A stretch of DNA of 64,000 nt from contig NZ_NNRL01000167.1 in assembly GCF_002252505.1 (NCBI RefSeq), positions 1-64,000 of the forward strand, read 5' to 3'. Position numbers and translations under genes: made by a program. The notes under the pieces are model-generated. The model saw only the letters and a program-made list of their open reading frames with translations. It was not told the DNA's origin and did not search any database. Source of the DNA: Brucella grignonensis (GTDB lineage Bacteria > Pseudomonadota > Alphaproteobacteria > Rhizobiales > Rhizobiaceae). Shown in pieces: positions 35,833-44,730 of this stretch (its first letter is position 1; every line of letters starts with the position of its first letter).

Positions 35833-36828
35833 ATGTCACGTAAGAATCCATTCGCCAATCTTGATCTGGCTTCGATCAATAGCGATAAGCCAGTCGCAAA
35901 AGCCGGCTATGGTATGACGGGCGCTGCCAAAACTGTGGTCCGTTCCATTGAGGAAATGGCCGAGAACACAAAGCGGTTAATGGACGGCGAGACCATCGTC
36001 GAAATAGAACCACAACTTCTCGATGTCTCATTCGCTGCTGATCGTCTATCGGAAGACGATGATGAGTTTGAAGCTCTCAGAGAAGCGATTAAGGAACAGG
36101 GACAGGCGACGCCGATTCTCGTGCGCCCCAATCCACACAACAGTGAACGTTATATGGTGGTGTTCGGTCATCGCCGTGCGCGTGTCGCAATGGATCTCGG
36201 CATTCGTGTTAAAGCCGTTGTCAAAAAACTTGACGACATTTCCTCCGCGATCGCCCAGGGGCAGGAAAACTCGGCGCGATCCAACCTTTCCTTCATTGAA
36301 CGGGCTTATTTTGCTCAAAACCTCCTTTCGAGCGGGATGGGCAAGGATATTGTTAAGTCGGCTATTGGCATAGATGACGCGCTGTTGTCCAAAATGTTAA
36401 GCGTCGTTGAGACCGTACCCTCGACTATGATCATGGCAATGGGAGCATCCAAAAAGATCGGGCGAGACAAATGGCTTTCACTTCGCCAAATCATCCTGAA
36501 TCCAGCTCATCTTGATGTAGCGCTTTCGCGCATTGCTTCAGTTGGATTTATGGCCTTGCCTGAGGAGGAGAGGTTTGATGCCCTTCATGAGTATCTGAAG
36601 AAATACAGTGTCCGTTCTGCTGCCAAAGCGCCGGCAAAAGTCACAACTGAAAAGTCTTGGTCTTCAGAGGATAAAGCTGTTCGCTTTTCCATGAAGCAGA
36701 AGCCAAAAAACGTCGCCATAGAACTTTCAAGCGTCGAAGCTCGCCCATTCAGCGACTGGCTTTCAAGCAATATGGATCGTTTCTATACCGAATATAAACA
36801 ATCAAAACCGAAATCGAGTGGAGATTAA
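35833..36828 (+). CDS. repB: Plasmid partitioning protein RepB (ParB-type)
   Basis: 331 residues. The N-terminal ParB nuclease-like/CTPase fold contains ATPILVRPNPHNSERYMVVF, GHRRARVAMDLGIRVKAVVK and GQENSARSNLSFIERAYFA. A helix-turn-helix around residues 165-185 would bind parS. The basic C-terminal region mediates dimerisation. It follows repA closely behind GGAGGTAG. Together they position and segregate the replicon. Confidence 0.95.
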   Translation: MSRKNPFANLDLASINSDKPVAKAGYGMTGAAKTVVRSIEEMAENTKRLMDGETIVEIEPQLLDVSFAADRLSEDDDEFEALREAIKEQGQATPILVRPNPHNSERYMVVFGHRRARVAMDLGIRVKAVVKKLDDISSAIAQGQENSARSNLSFIERAYFAQNLLSSGMGKDIVKSAIGIDDALLSKMLSVVETVPSTMIMAMGASKKIGRDKWLSLRQIILNPAHLDVALSRIASVGFMALPEEERFDALHEYLKKYSVRSAAKAPAKVTTEKSWSSEDKAVRFSMKQKPKNVAIELSSVEARPFSDWLSSNMDRFYTEYKQSKPKSSGD

Positions 36829-36837
36829 CCGCAAAAG

Positions 36838-36920
36838 AAAAAGGCCCCCGATAACGTTGCCGTCATGGAAGCCTTCCTCAAGTTTGGTCGCTTAGAGAAT
36901 CGCATTTCCATGAATCACTG
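36838..36920 (-). ncRNA. Counter-transcribed RNA of repABC (incA-type)
   Basis: The 155-bp gap between repB and repC is where repABC replicons encode a small antisense RNA limiting RepC. On the minus strand GGCTTCC and GGGGGCC can pair (two G-U pairs) around a loop of ~18 bases and are followed by CTTTTTC. This makes a rho-independent terminator ending near 36840. The opposite strand offers the repC leader as target. Exact ends, especially the 5' end, are inferred. Confidence 0.6.
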
Positions 36921-36983
36921 TCAAGAGTGTTGAACGTCATTTTGGCGGGCGAATTTCTTTTGCCTTTTGAAAGGTGAAGGGAA

Positions 36984-38195
36984 ATGCAGGTACTGGAGAG
37001 GATAACGTCCGCATTTCGCGGGCGAACGATGACACTTGCGCAAATGCAAGCAAAAACATCGAACCCATCTGTTAATAAATCCGTTAATAGATGGGCCATT
37101 TACAAGCAGCTCTGCATCGCCAAGACACAGTTTGGCGTGCATGATCGTTGTCTGGCGGTCTTAAGTTCTCTGCTGTCATTTTATCCCAACAACGAAATAA
37201 GCCACAAAACTGGCCTGGTGGTATTTCCTTCCAATCGCCAGTTGGCTCTACGTGCGCATGGTATGCCGGAATCGACGTTACGGCGTCATATCGCAGCGCT
37301 CGTTAAGGCTGGACTGATCCTGCGTCGTGACAGCCCCAATGGTAAGCGATACGCCTATAAGGACAGGGCAGGGGAAGTTGAAGAGGCGTTTGGCTTTTCT
37401 TTCCTGCCACTCTTAGAACGCGCTGATGAAATTGCGCAAGCAGCTCAAACAATTCAGGCTGAAGCATTGGCCTTAAAACGAACACGTGAGAAAATCACGC
37501 TCTTGCGTCGTGAGATCGCCCAGTTATTTCTGGCGGCAGAATTGGAGGGCAATGCTTTATCCATTCAACCAGAAAACGATCGTTTCCGGGCTCTCATCGA
37601 GAGGCTACCCCGCCGTGCAACGAGCCTTGAACTGGACCAGACATTGGAGGATTTGTCGGCATTGCATACACAGCTGTCTATATCCTTGAATCTTCAGGAT
37701 AATATGGATGAAATGAGCGCCAGTGATGATCAGAATGAGCGGCACTATAAGGAATCCCTGACTGAATCCTCTTTTGAATCTTCTTTATGTGGTTTGATAG
37801 ATTTGAAATCAGCTGTCGTTCCCAAGCTTTCTTCAACGACAGAACCAATTCAAAGCAAATCATCAAAAACATTCTCGCTGGACATGGTTCTTAGAGCGTG
37901 TCCGGATATCCGCGAGTATGCCACACAAGGTATTGTTTGCTGGAGAGATCTCGTTGATACCACCAGAGGTGTTGCCTCATTTCTTGGTATTTCCGATAGC
38001 GCATACCGGGACGCATCATCGATTATGGGACGGGAACGTATTTCTGCTCTCATTGCCTGGATATTACAACGTGGCAGTGAAATTAAATCACCAGGTGGGT
38101 ATATGCGTTCACTAACTGCGAAGATACTAACTGGTGAGATTGACGTCGCCCAACTCCTTTTCGGTAATATGAAAAGCGGTGATAGACAAATTTGA
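36984..38195 (+). CDS. repC: Replication initiator RepC
   Basis: 403 residues from ATG 36984, with GGTGAAGGG upstream. The N-terminal ~160 residues carry the winged-helix DNA-binding fold with LVVFPSNRQLALRAHGMPES, TLRRHIAALVKAGLI and RRDSPNGKRYA, highly typical of RepC. A coiled segment and a variable linker (about residues 240-290) follow, and the C-terminal domain has LGISDSAYRDASSIMGRERI and SPGGYMRSL. The origin of replication of repABC replicons lies inside repC, probably in the A+T-rich part near 37720-37870. RepC is essential and controlled by the antisense RNA just upstream. Confidence 0.95.
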   Translation: MQVLERITSAFRGRTMTLAQMQAKTSNPSVNKSVNRWAIYKQLCIAKTQFGVHDRCLAVLSSLLSFYPNNEISHKTGLVVFPSNRQLALRAHGMPESTLRRHIAALVKAGLILRRDSPNGKRYAYKDRAGEVEEAFGFSFLPLLERADEIAQAAQTIQAEALALKRTREKITLLRREIAQLFLAAELEGNALSIQPENDRFRALIERLPRRATSLELDQTLEDLSALHTQLSISLNLQDNMDEMSASDDQNERHYKESLTESSFESSLCGLIDLKSAVVPKLSSTTEPIQSKSSKTFSLDMVLRACPDIREYATQGIVCWRDLVDTTRGVASFLGISDSAYRDASSIMGRERISALIAWILQRGSEIKSPGGYMRSLTAKILTGEIDVAQLLFGNMKSGDRQI

Positions 38196-38199
38196 AACC

Positions 38200-38347
38200 G
38201 CGACGTTCGATGGTGTCTGACTTCCAATCAGAGCCCATGAAATCTGGAGGAGATGATGATTGAGCGCGATAGGCTCGAAGGCTCATCGCTATTCGATCCG
38301 TACACAGTTTCAAGTCCGAACTTGCTGCCATCAGCGCGGTTTCCGGT
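38200..38347 (+). mobile_element. IS6-family relic inside the repC-tauR gap
   Basis: The frame with VRWCLTSNQSP, a stop, then NLEEMMIER aligns with VRWYLAYNLSLRNLKEMMAE of the type-A IS6 transposase. After a deletion, FKSELAAISAVSG near 38309-38347 aligns with the C-terminal FKSEAAASITLSG. It is a highly decayed copy, which dates an IS6 insertion next to the replication cassette as old. Confidence 0.55.
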
Positions 38348-38371
38348 TGAAGTGGTTCAACCTCTTCATTG

Positions 38372-39856
38372 TCAGTTGTTGCCTGAAAAGTGAGTATCAA
38401 TCGCAGCTTTAACACGAGCAAGCCCTGCAGGAATACTGCTGCTTGGTATGGAAGAATATCCCATACGAAAGAAACGGCACGGGGCATCATTACGTGGGAA
38501 GAAGGGGGAGCCGGATTCTATGAGTACTCCTTCTTGTCGCAACTCCCGCACCAACCGATCCGCGTCCAGTCCGTTCGGACCTTCTATCCAAAACGATGTG
38601 CCACCGAATGACGATGATCCTGCCACGACAAGACCTTGTTTCTTCAGATTATCGGCCATCAACACATGCCGTTTATGATATTCGGCACGCATGCGATGTA
38701 ACACGGCATCGTAGTGGCCCAACGCAAGGAAGTAGGCAGCTGTGCGTTGGAGATGACCCGGCGGATGGCGTAACATCAGTGAGCGCAACGCTCGCGCCTG
38801 ACGAATGAATGGTGCAGGTGCAACAAGATAGCCGAGGCGTAAGCCGGGAAACAGCGATTTTGAGAAACTGCCTATGTAGAGCACACGGCCTGCAGTGTCG
38901 AAGGATTTGAGCGCCGGGGAGGGCGGCGCGAGAAAGCTGATCTCAAATTCGTAGTCGTCTTCAACGATAACGAAATCCTTCTTCGTAGCTGCCTGGAGAA
39001 GCTTCATACGGCGGTCAATCGGCATCGTTGCGCCTGTCGGAGAATGGTGGCTGGGCGTGACGAAGACAGCATCTGTTCCGCGCGGCAGATTGTCCGGCGG
39101 TAATCCATCGGCATCGACATCAATGGTGTTAACATTTGCACCACTCAATAGGAGTGAAGCGCTAATATCAGGATGGCATGGGTTCTCGCAGACGGCGGTC
39201 GTACCCGCGCCAAGGATGAGCCGCGTAACAATCCACAGTGCATTCTGTGCACCAACGGTCACCAGGATCTCATCCGGATTAGCGTGGATGCCGCGTCGAG
39301 GCAGGGTACGCGAGCAGATATAATTGACAAGCTGCACATCATCAGCGGCGGCGAAGTCGCTGGCCATCGAGATAAAGTCTTCGCGCGCCAGCGCACGCCG
39401 ATTGCAATCGCGCCAAGCATTGAGATCAAAAAGCGTTGGATCCATCTGGCCATAGAGAAACGGATAGGGATACCGTCTCCAGTCAAGCGGCTTTTCCACC
39501 TGTCGCACCACGCTGAAATCAAGTGCAATCTTGCGGGACCAGTCGACTTCTGAAGCTTGAGAGGGCGACTGATCTGTCGCAAGTGTTCGGCCGGGCGGAT
39601 TGCGCGCGATGCGAAAGGAGCTGCGATCAACCGCTTCCATATAACCCTGTGAAACCAGCTCCTGGTAAGCAAGTGTAACTGAAATGCGGGAAATGTTCAG
39701 ATAGACGGCAAGACGACGTGTGGAGGGTAGTTGAGCGCCTGGCTGGATACGCCCTGCAAGTACAGCCGAGACGACCGTTTCTCGCAGCTGGGCTTGAAGG
39801 CCCAGACCGCTTTCGCGCTCGATGAAGAAGATCGTCTCGGAGACATGAGTTTTCAC
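38372..39856 (-). CDS. tauR: TauR, MocR-type (GntR/aminotransferase) regulator
   Basis: About 494 residues if GTG 39856 is used (GGAT seven bases upstream). The N-terminal GntR winged helix has LQAQLRETVVSAVLAGRIQP and LPSTRRLAVYLNISRISVTL. The C-terminal domain is a fold-type I aminotransferase with the PLP lysine in YIGSFSKSLFPGLRLGYL and Asp in VIVEDDYEFEISF. TauR proteins activate taurine genes when PLP and taurine are sensed. It is transcribed divergently from tauA. The shared 125-bp gap holds the direct repeat CTGGAT twice, 22 bp apart. Confidence 0.9.
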   Translation of the reverse strand: MKTHVSETIFFIERESGLGLQAQLRETVVSAVLAGRIQPGAQLPSTRRLAVYLNISRISVTLAYQELVSQGYMEAVDRSSFRIARNPPGRTLATDQSPSQASEVDWSRKIALDFSVVRQVEKPLDWRRYPYPFLYGQMDPTLFDLNAWRDCNRRALAREDFISMASDFAAADDVQLVNYICSRTLPRRGIHANPDEILVTVGAQNALWIVTRLILGAGTTAVCENPCHPDISASLLLSGANVNTIDVDADGLPPDNLPRGTDAVFVTPSHHSPTGATMPIDRRMKLLQAATKKDFVIVEDDYEFEISFLAPPSPALKSFDTAGRVLYIGSFSKSLFPGLRLGYLVAPAPFIRQARALRSLMLRHPPGHLQRTAAYFLALGHYDAVLHRMRAEYHKRHVLMADNLKKQGLVVAGSSSFGGTSFWIEGPNGLDADRLVRELRQEGVLIESGSPFFPRNDAPCRFFRMGYSSIPSSSIPAGLARVKAAIDTHFSGNN

Positions 39857-39872
39857 AAGGTAGATCCTTAAT

Positions 39873-39900
39873 CTGGATCTATTCAACTTCCAAACTGGAT
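39873..39900. promoter_or_regulatory. Direct-repeat operator, probable TauR site
   Basis: CTGGAT occurs at 39873 and 39895, exactly 22 bp apart (two helical turns), between the tauR and tauA starts. MocR-type regulators bind direct repeats, and CTGGA-type repeats have been described for TauR of other alphaproteobacteria. That the two sites belong to TauR is inferred from position. Confidence 0.6.
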
Positions 39901-39980
39901 ATAACGCAAGTGGGTGCGTACGGCTTATCTCTATAAACAAGACCGGCAAAGCCGGCGGGGAACATCAAATGGAGGTTAAC

Positions 39981-40997
39981 ATGCTTTACAGGACCATTAA
40001 GAGCCTGGCGGCCACGGCGAGTATTGTCGCGGGTGTTTTCGCATCGAGTACAGCATATGCTGAAACTCGACTGGTTGTCGGTTACCAGCAGATTGTAGGC
40101 CCGTTCATCACCGCGATCGCCGATGGCCGTTTCGATGCTGCGGCTAAAGAAGCGGGCTACGCCATTGACTGGCGCCAGTTCAGCTCCGCTGGCGATATTA
40201 CAACAGCACTTGCCTCCGGCGATGTTCCGATCGGCGTGATCGGATCTACTGGTGCAGCATCCGCAGCAACGCGTGGCGTTGATTTGCAGCTCTTTTGGAT
40301 TCTCGACAATATTGGAAAATCTGAAGCACTCGTTGCCCGCAATGGGTCGGGTATTGAGACGCCCGCAGATCTCAAGGGTAAGAAAGTGGCTGTGCCATTT
40401 GTTTCTACCTCACATTTCCACCTGCTTGTGGGCTTGAATCAGGTATGGAAGGTTGATCCGAAAGAAGTCGAAATTCTTAACTTGAAGCCGCCACAGATCG
40501 TTGCTGCGTGGCAGCGTGGTGATATTGATGCGGCCTATGTCTGGCCACCAGCACTCTCAGCGATCCAGAAGACCGGGAAAACGATTTCCGACTCCGAAGT
40601 CATCGGAGCGGCCAGCGTACCTACATTCGACGGTCTTGTGGTCGATAAGAAATGGGCAGAGCAAAATACCAAGTTCATGGAGGCCTTTACCAAAGTGCTT
40701 GCCCAGTCTTATGCCGATTATAACGCCAACAAGGCGGCTTGGACTGAGAATTCCGCACCGGTGCAGAGTATTGTAAAACTTATTGGCGGCGATGGAGCGA
40801 GTACAGTTGAGGCGCTCGGTCTGCTTTCATTCCCGAACGCCGATGAGCAGGCGTCCGACACCTGGCTTGGTGGTGGAGCCGTTCGTGCGCTCAATGAAAG
40901 CGCAAAGTTCCTGACAGAACAGAAACAGATAAGCAAAGCGCTCGACGATTATACGCCCTTTGTTAATGCCGATTTCGCCAAAGCGGCTGCCAAATAG
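39981..40997 (+). CDS. tauA: Taurine ABC transporter, substrate-binding protein TauA
   Basis: About 338 residues from ATG 39981, five bases after GGAGG. A signal peptide (IKSLAATASIVAGVFASSTA, then YA before ET) sends it to the periplasm. The mature protein has the SsuA/TauA fold: VGYQQIVGPFITAIADGRF, IGVIGSTGAASAATRG, and LKPPQIVAAWQRGDIDAAYV with VWPPALS. It captures taurine for TauBC. It is first in the tau operon and separated from tauB by a strong 10-bp hairpin, which probably sets its higher expression. Confidence 0.92.
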   Translation: MLYRTIKSLAATASIVAGVFASSTAYAETRLVVGYQQIVGPFITAIADGRFDAAAKEAGYAIDWRQFSSAGDITTALASGDVPIGVIGSTGAASAATRGVDLQLFWILDNIGKSEALVARNGSGIETPADLKGKKVAVPFVSTSHFHLLVGLNQVWKVDPKEVEILNLKPPQIVAAWQRGDIDAAYVWPPALSAIQKTGKTISDSEVIGAASVPTFDGLVVDKKWAEQNTKFMEAFTKVLAQSYADYNANKAAWTENSAPVQSIVKLIGGDGASTVEALGLLSFPNADEQASDTWLGGGAVRALNESAKFLTEQKQISKALDDYTPFVNADFAKAAAK

Positions 40998-41013
40998 CGC
41001 CTGCGCTAATTTT

Positions 41014-41040
41014 GCACCGGCCGCCCAGACCGGCCGGTGC
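41014..41040 (+). terminator. Hairpin between tauA and tauB
   Basis: GCACCGGCCG and CGGCCGGTGC form a perfect 10-bp stem with a seven-base loop just after tauA. No T-run follows, so it probably stabilises the tauA message or causes partial termination rather than fully stopping transcription. Confidence 0.6.
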
Positions 41041-41148
41041 CATCTTCATCCGCATAGAGCAATTCAAGTGAACATGAATGAATGTTTGCGTTTGGAGTTG
41101 CGTGAAACTCTATACTGCTCATGATCGTGGGGCAGGGAGGCATGTCGT

Positions 41149-41961
41149 ATGGAAACGCTTAGTGTCAGGAATATCGGTCTAACCTATCCGGGACTTTATT
41201 CGGATCAGGCGATAATCGCCCTCAAAGGGGTCAATCTTACAATTAACAGCGGCGACTTTGTTGTGGCGCTCGGAGCATCAGGTTGCGGAAAAACAACACT
41301 TCTCAATCTCATGGCGGGCTTCATGGCGCCTTCTGAAGGGGACATCTCGCTCGGTAATCATCGCGTGAACGGACCAGGTGCCGAACGCGGGGTCGTCTTT
41401 CAGAAGCATGCGCTTTTGCCGTGGCTCAATGTTATGGAGAACACCGAATTTGGCCTGAAGCTGCGTGGCGTCGACAAGGCGACGCGTCGGGAGCTGGCCA
41501 CCAAAAACCTGGCACTCGTAGGGTTGCAGGATTTCCATCGCCACATGATCTATCATCTTTCAGGCGGAATGCAGCAGCGTGTCGGTATCGCAAGGGCGCT
41601 GACCTGTGACCCTGCCATGCTGTTGATGGATGAGCCAATGGCGGCCCTTGATGCGCTTACGCGGGAAACCATTCAGGAATTGCTGCTCAAAGTTTGGCAA
41701 CTCACCAACAAGATGTTCTTCTTTATCACCCACAGTGTGGAGGAAGCGCTCTTCCTGGGTTCTCGACTGATCGTCATGTCACCGCGCCCAGGTCGAATTA
41801 CCCATACTTACGAACTCGACTTCAACCGTCGCTTTCTCGAAGAAGGAAACGCCCGCGCTATTAAGTCCAGTCCCGAGTTCATTCGGATGCGTGAAGAGGT
41901 TCTTGGCATCATTTATGGTGACGAGCGAGCGTCCGCCAATCGGGAGATCGCGCATGCTTGA
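41149..41961 (+). CDS. tauB: Taurine ABC transporter ATPase TauB
   Basis: 270 residues. Walker A is GASGCGKTTLLNLMAG, the Q-loop is VFQKHALLPWL, the signature is LSGGMQQRVGIARAL, Walker B is MLLMDEPMAALDAL and the switch His is in FITHSVEEALFL. It belongs to the nitrate/sulfonate/taurine subfamily and powers TauC. It overlaps tauC by 8 bases, so the two are translationally coupled. Confidence 0.93.
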   Translation: METLSVRNIGLTYPGLYSDQAIIALKGVNLTINSGDFVVALGASGCGKTTLLNLMAGFMAPSEGDISLGNHRVNGPGAERGVVFQKHALLPWLNVMENTEFGLKLRGVDKATRRELATKNLALVGLQDFHRHMIYHLSGGMQQRVGIARALTCDPAMLLMDEPMAALDALTRETIQELLLKVWQLTNKMFFFITHSVEEALFLGSRLIVMSPRPGRITHTYELDFNRRFLEEGNARAIKSSPEFIRMREEVLGIIYGDERASANREIAHA

Positions 41962-42790
41962 TCGTGTAACCCGTTCCCCCACCACTCGGCCCGTCAAGGC
42001 GGGTAAAATTTTTGGTGCTCCCGGTGATGGAGCCAGTGGCTTGATCAGTCTTGCAACTGCCAGCTTCCTTATCGCGCTGTGGTTTCTCGTTACCGAAACT
42101 GGCTGGATTAAGCCGCTCTTTCTGCCATCGCCTCTGGCTGTATGGGATAAGTTCGTTCTGGCACTCACCGAAGGGGTCTCGAACTCAACTCTTTGGCAGC
42201 ATACGCTGGCAAGTATAGGTCGCGTATTTGGTGCCTTTGCATTGGCACTTGTTACGGCAGTGCCCATCGGTGTCCTGATGGGCGTCAATCGCGTCGTTCG
42301 TGGTCTGTTTGATCCGATCATCGAGTTTTATCGCCCATTGCCGCCGCTCGCATATCTGCCACTTGTCATCATCTGGCTTGGCATTGGTGAGTTTCCCAAG
42401 GTATTCCTGATCTATTTGGCGATCTTCGCACCCATGGCGATTGCTGCAAGAGCTGGTGTGCGCTCGGTCTCAACAGAGCAGATACATGCGGCTTACGCGA
42501 TGGGTGCTACACGTTGGCAGGTCATCAGCCAGGTGATCATGAAAGCGGCTCTCCCGGAAATATTCACCGGCATGCGCATCGGTATCGGTGTTGGCTGGAC
42601 CACTCTGGTCGCGGCTGAAATGGTTGCGGCGAACAGAGGTCTCGGCTTCATGGTTCTTAATGCGGCCGAGAATCTGGAAAGCGATACCGTGATCATGGGT
42701 ATCTTCATCATCGGCATATTCGCTTTCGCCTTCGACCTTTTGATCCGCTACCTCGAAAAGGTGCTGATCCCCTGGAAGGGGCGTATCTAA
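41954..42790 (+). CDS. tauC: Taurine ABC transporter permease TauC
   Basis: About 278 residues from ATG 41954. Six membrane segments are visible and the EAA loop is IHAAYAMGATRWQVISQVIM. The IEFYRPLPPLAYLPLVIIWL segment is characteristic of the SsuC/TauC family. It forms the taurine channel with TauB. The downstream gap to tauX is about 100 bp. Confidence 0.92.
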   Translation: MLDRVTRSPTTRPVKAGKIFGAPGDGASGLISLATASFLIALWFLVTETGWIKPLFLPSPLAVWDKFVLALTEGVSNSTLWQHTLASIGRVFGAFALALVTAVPIGVLMGVNRVVRGLFDPIIEFYRPLPPLAYLPLVIIWLGIGEFPKVFLIYLAIFAPMAIAARAGVRSVSTEQIHAAYAMGATRWQVISQVIMKAALPEIFTGMRIGIGVGWTTLVAAEMVAANRGLGFMVLNAAENLESDTVIMGIFIIGIFAFAFDLLIRYLEKVLIPWKGRI

Positions 42791-42888
42791 GCCCCTCCGC
42801 TTCTTTCGATCTCGGCCATGGCGGCCCTTGCAGGACGGTTTTTACCGCCCCCGGCGGAGCCATGCCTTCTGACATGCCAAAGGACAGA

Positions 42889-43278
42889 ATGATGACACTT
42901 AAAGCTGACGATCTCAAAGCCTTGTTTGATGCATTTAATAGGCACGACATTGACGGGATCATGCACTTTTTCGCTGAGGATTGCATCTTCAATGCCGTCG
43001 GCGGCTCAGAAATCCACGGTACTCGTTTCACGGGACTTCAAGCAATCTCAGATGCGTTCTGCGGTGTCTGGAAAACGATGCCGGATGCTGAATGGGGCAA
43101 TCACAGTCATTTCACTGATGGGGATCGCGGCGTTTCAGAATGGACCTTCTCCGGCACGGCAGCCGATGGCAGCCGTATTGAGGCGGAGGGCTGTGACCTT
43201 TTCACCTTCGAGGGCGGCAAGATCGTGCGCAAGCAGGCCTTTCGTAAGAACCGCCCGGTCCTGCAACCTCGCCAATAA
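42889..43278 (+). CDS. tauX: Taurine dehydrogenase small subunit TauX (NTF2-like)
   Basis: About 129 residues. ATG 42889 is chosen for the AAAGGA upstream, though in-frame ATGs exist at 42862 and 42874. It has an NTF2/SnoaL fold: LFDAFNRHDIDGIMHFFAED, WKTMPDAEWGNHSHFTDGD, GVSEWTFSGTAADGS. On its own the fold would suggest a limonene-epoxide-hydrolase-like or carrier protein. Its place directly before a DadA-like flavoprotein in a tau cluster matches tauX, the small subunit of taurine dehydrogenase known from Paracoccus and Rhodobacter. Confidence 0.82.
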   Translation: MMTLKADDLKALFDAFNRHDIDGIMHFFAEDCIFNAVGGSEIHGTRFTGLQAISDAFCGVWKTMPDAEWGNHSHFTDGDRGVSEWTFSGTAADGSRIEAEGCDLFTFEGGKIVRKQAFRKNRPVLQPRQ

Positions 43279-43293
43279 GACCGGAACAAAGCT

Positions 43294-44694
43294 ATGCAAC
43301 AGCACGCTACTTCTATCAAGGCCGAGCGCCAGCCCTTCGATCCGGCCTACGATCCCAACCACTCGCCTATCCCGGGTATTGGTAAAGATTATGCACCTAC
43401 CTACTGGATCGGCACCGCAGGTCCGGAACCAGAGGATGACGGCCCTGTCACGCACGATCTGGATGTCGATGTCGCAATTATCGGTTCGGGTTATACCGGT
43501 CTATCTTGTGCCATACATCTGGCGCGAGAGCACGGTGTTAAAGCCACAGTGCTGGAGGCAAATGGCGTCGCCTGGGGTTGCAGTACCCGCAATGGTGGTC
43601 AGGCACAGATTTCCGCCGGACGTTTAAAGCGCTCGCAATGGATTGCTCGCTGGGGTGTCGATGTTGCGCGCAAGATGCATGCTGAGATCACCGAAGGTTT
43701 CGATCTCTTCCGTGCGTTGATTCAGGAACCGGAGATCGATTGTGACCCGCAGGACGGCGGTCATCTTTACATCGCTCATCGTGACAAAATGCTGCCGTCG
43801 CTCGAAAGCGAAGTCCACTTACTGAACAAGACCTTCGGCTATCGGGCTCGTATGGTATCGCGCAACGAGATTCATAGCGATTTCGTTAAAGACGAAGAAG
43901 CATGCGGTGCAATGTATGAACCTGACGGCATGGGCATCCACGCGGCTAAGCTTGCTTTCGGCTATCTGCGTCTCGCTCGGCGACTTGGCGCCCAAGTGCA
44001 TACTGCCAGTCCCGTGTTCGATTGCACGACAAAAGGAGGTATGCATTATTTGAGAACACCTGGCGGCACGGTGCGGGCACGCGCTGTTTGTATCGCTACC
44101 GCAGGTTACACATCGCCAGGTATGAATGTGCTGACCCGCCATCGTTTGATGCCGATACTGTCAAACTCAGTTGTCACACGACCTTTGACCAACAGCGAAC
44201 AGGAAGCGCTCAACTTCAAGGCACGCATTCCTCTCACTGATACGCGCACGCTGCGCCATTATTATCGTATGCTGCCCGATAATCGGGTGCAGATCGGCAG
44301 CCGCAGCGCCATCACAGGGCGCGACGCTACCAATCCGAAGCATCTCGACCTGCTATTGAATGGCCTTTATCGCAAGTTCCCGATCCTTCGCGGTATCGAG
44401 ATCGATTACTCCTGGTGGGGGTGGGTGGATGTCAGCCATGATATGATGCCACGGATTTTCCAACCCGACCCTTCGCAAAAACTGTTCTACGCCATGGGTT
44501 ATGGTGGCAACGGCGTCATGTACTCGGCCCAGGCTGGTCGCCGTATGGCTCAGCTCGTCGCTGGCAAAGGAAGCAGTCTGCAGCTTCCAATTTTCACCTC
44601 TCCTCTACCAAGCCATGGTCTGCTGACGCCGTTTCGACGGATAGGGCAGTGGGGAATGTACCGTTGGTACGCACTTCGCGACGAAATCCTCTAA
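43294..44694 (+). CDS. tauY: Taurine dehydrogenase large subunit TauY (FAD)
   Basis: 466 residues, a DadA-like flavoprotein. The FAD motif is VAIIGSGYTGLSCAIHLARE, followed by GVAWGCSTRNGGQAQISAGR. GYGGNGVMYSAQAGRRMAQL near the C-terminus closes the FAD site. With TauX it deaminates taurine to sulfoacetaldehyde and feeds electrons to a cytochrome or quinone. The 15-bp gap from tauX and 36 bp to xsc indicate one operon. Confidence 0.88.
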   Translation: MQQHATSIKAERQPFDPAYDPNHSPIPGIGKDYAPTYWIGTAGPEPEDDGPVTHDLDVDVAIIGSGYTGLSCAIHLAREHGVKATVLEANGVAWGCSTRNGGQAQISAGRLKRSQWIARWGVDVARKMHAEITEGFDLFRALIQEPEIDCDPQDGGHLYIAHRDKMLPSLESEVHLLNKTFGYRARMVSRNEIHSDFVKDEEACGAMYEPDGMGIHAAKLAFGYLRLARRLGAQVHTASPVFDCTTKGGMHYLRTPGGTVRARAVCIATAGYTSPGMNVLTRHRLMPILSNSVVTRPLTNSEQEALNFKARIPLTDTRTLRHYYRMLPDNRVQIGSRSAITGRDATNPKHLDLLLNGLYRKFPILRGIEIDYSWWGWVDVSHDMMPRIFQPDPSQKLFYAMGYGGNGVMYSAQAGRRMAQLVAGKGSSLQLPIFTSPLPSHGLLTPFRRIGQWGMYRWYALRDEIL

Positions 44695-44730
44695 TCCATT
44701 GAACCCAATCCTTTAAGAAAGGAACGCTCC

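Noticed and set aside
32039-38195. parS-type 16-bp palindrome for RepB
   Set aside because: I scanned the upstream and intergenic parts by eye for GTT-N4-GC-N4-AAC and found no match; a computed search is needed before excluding it.
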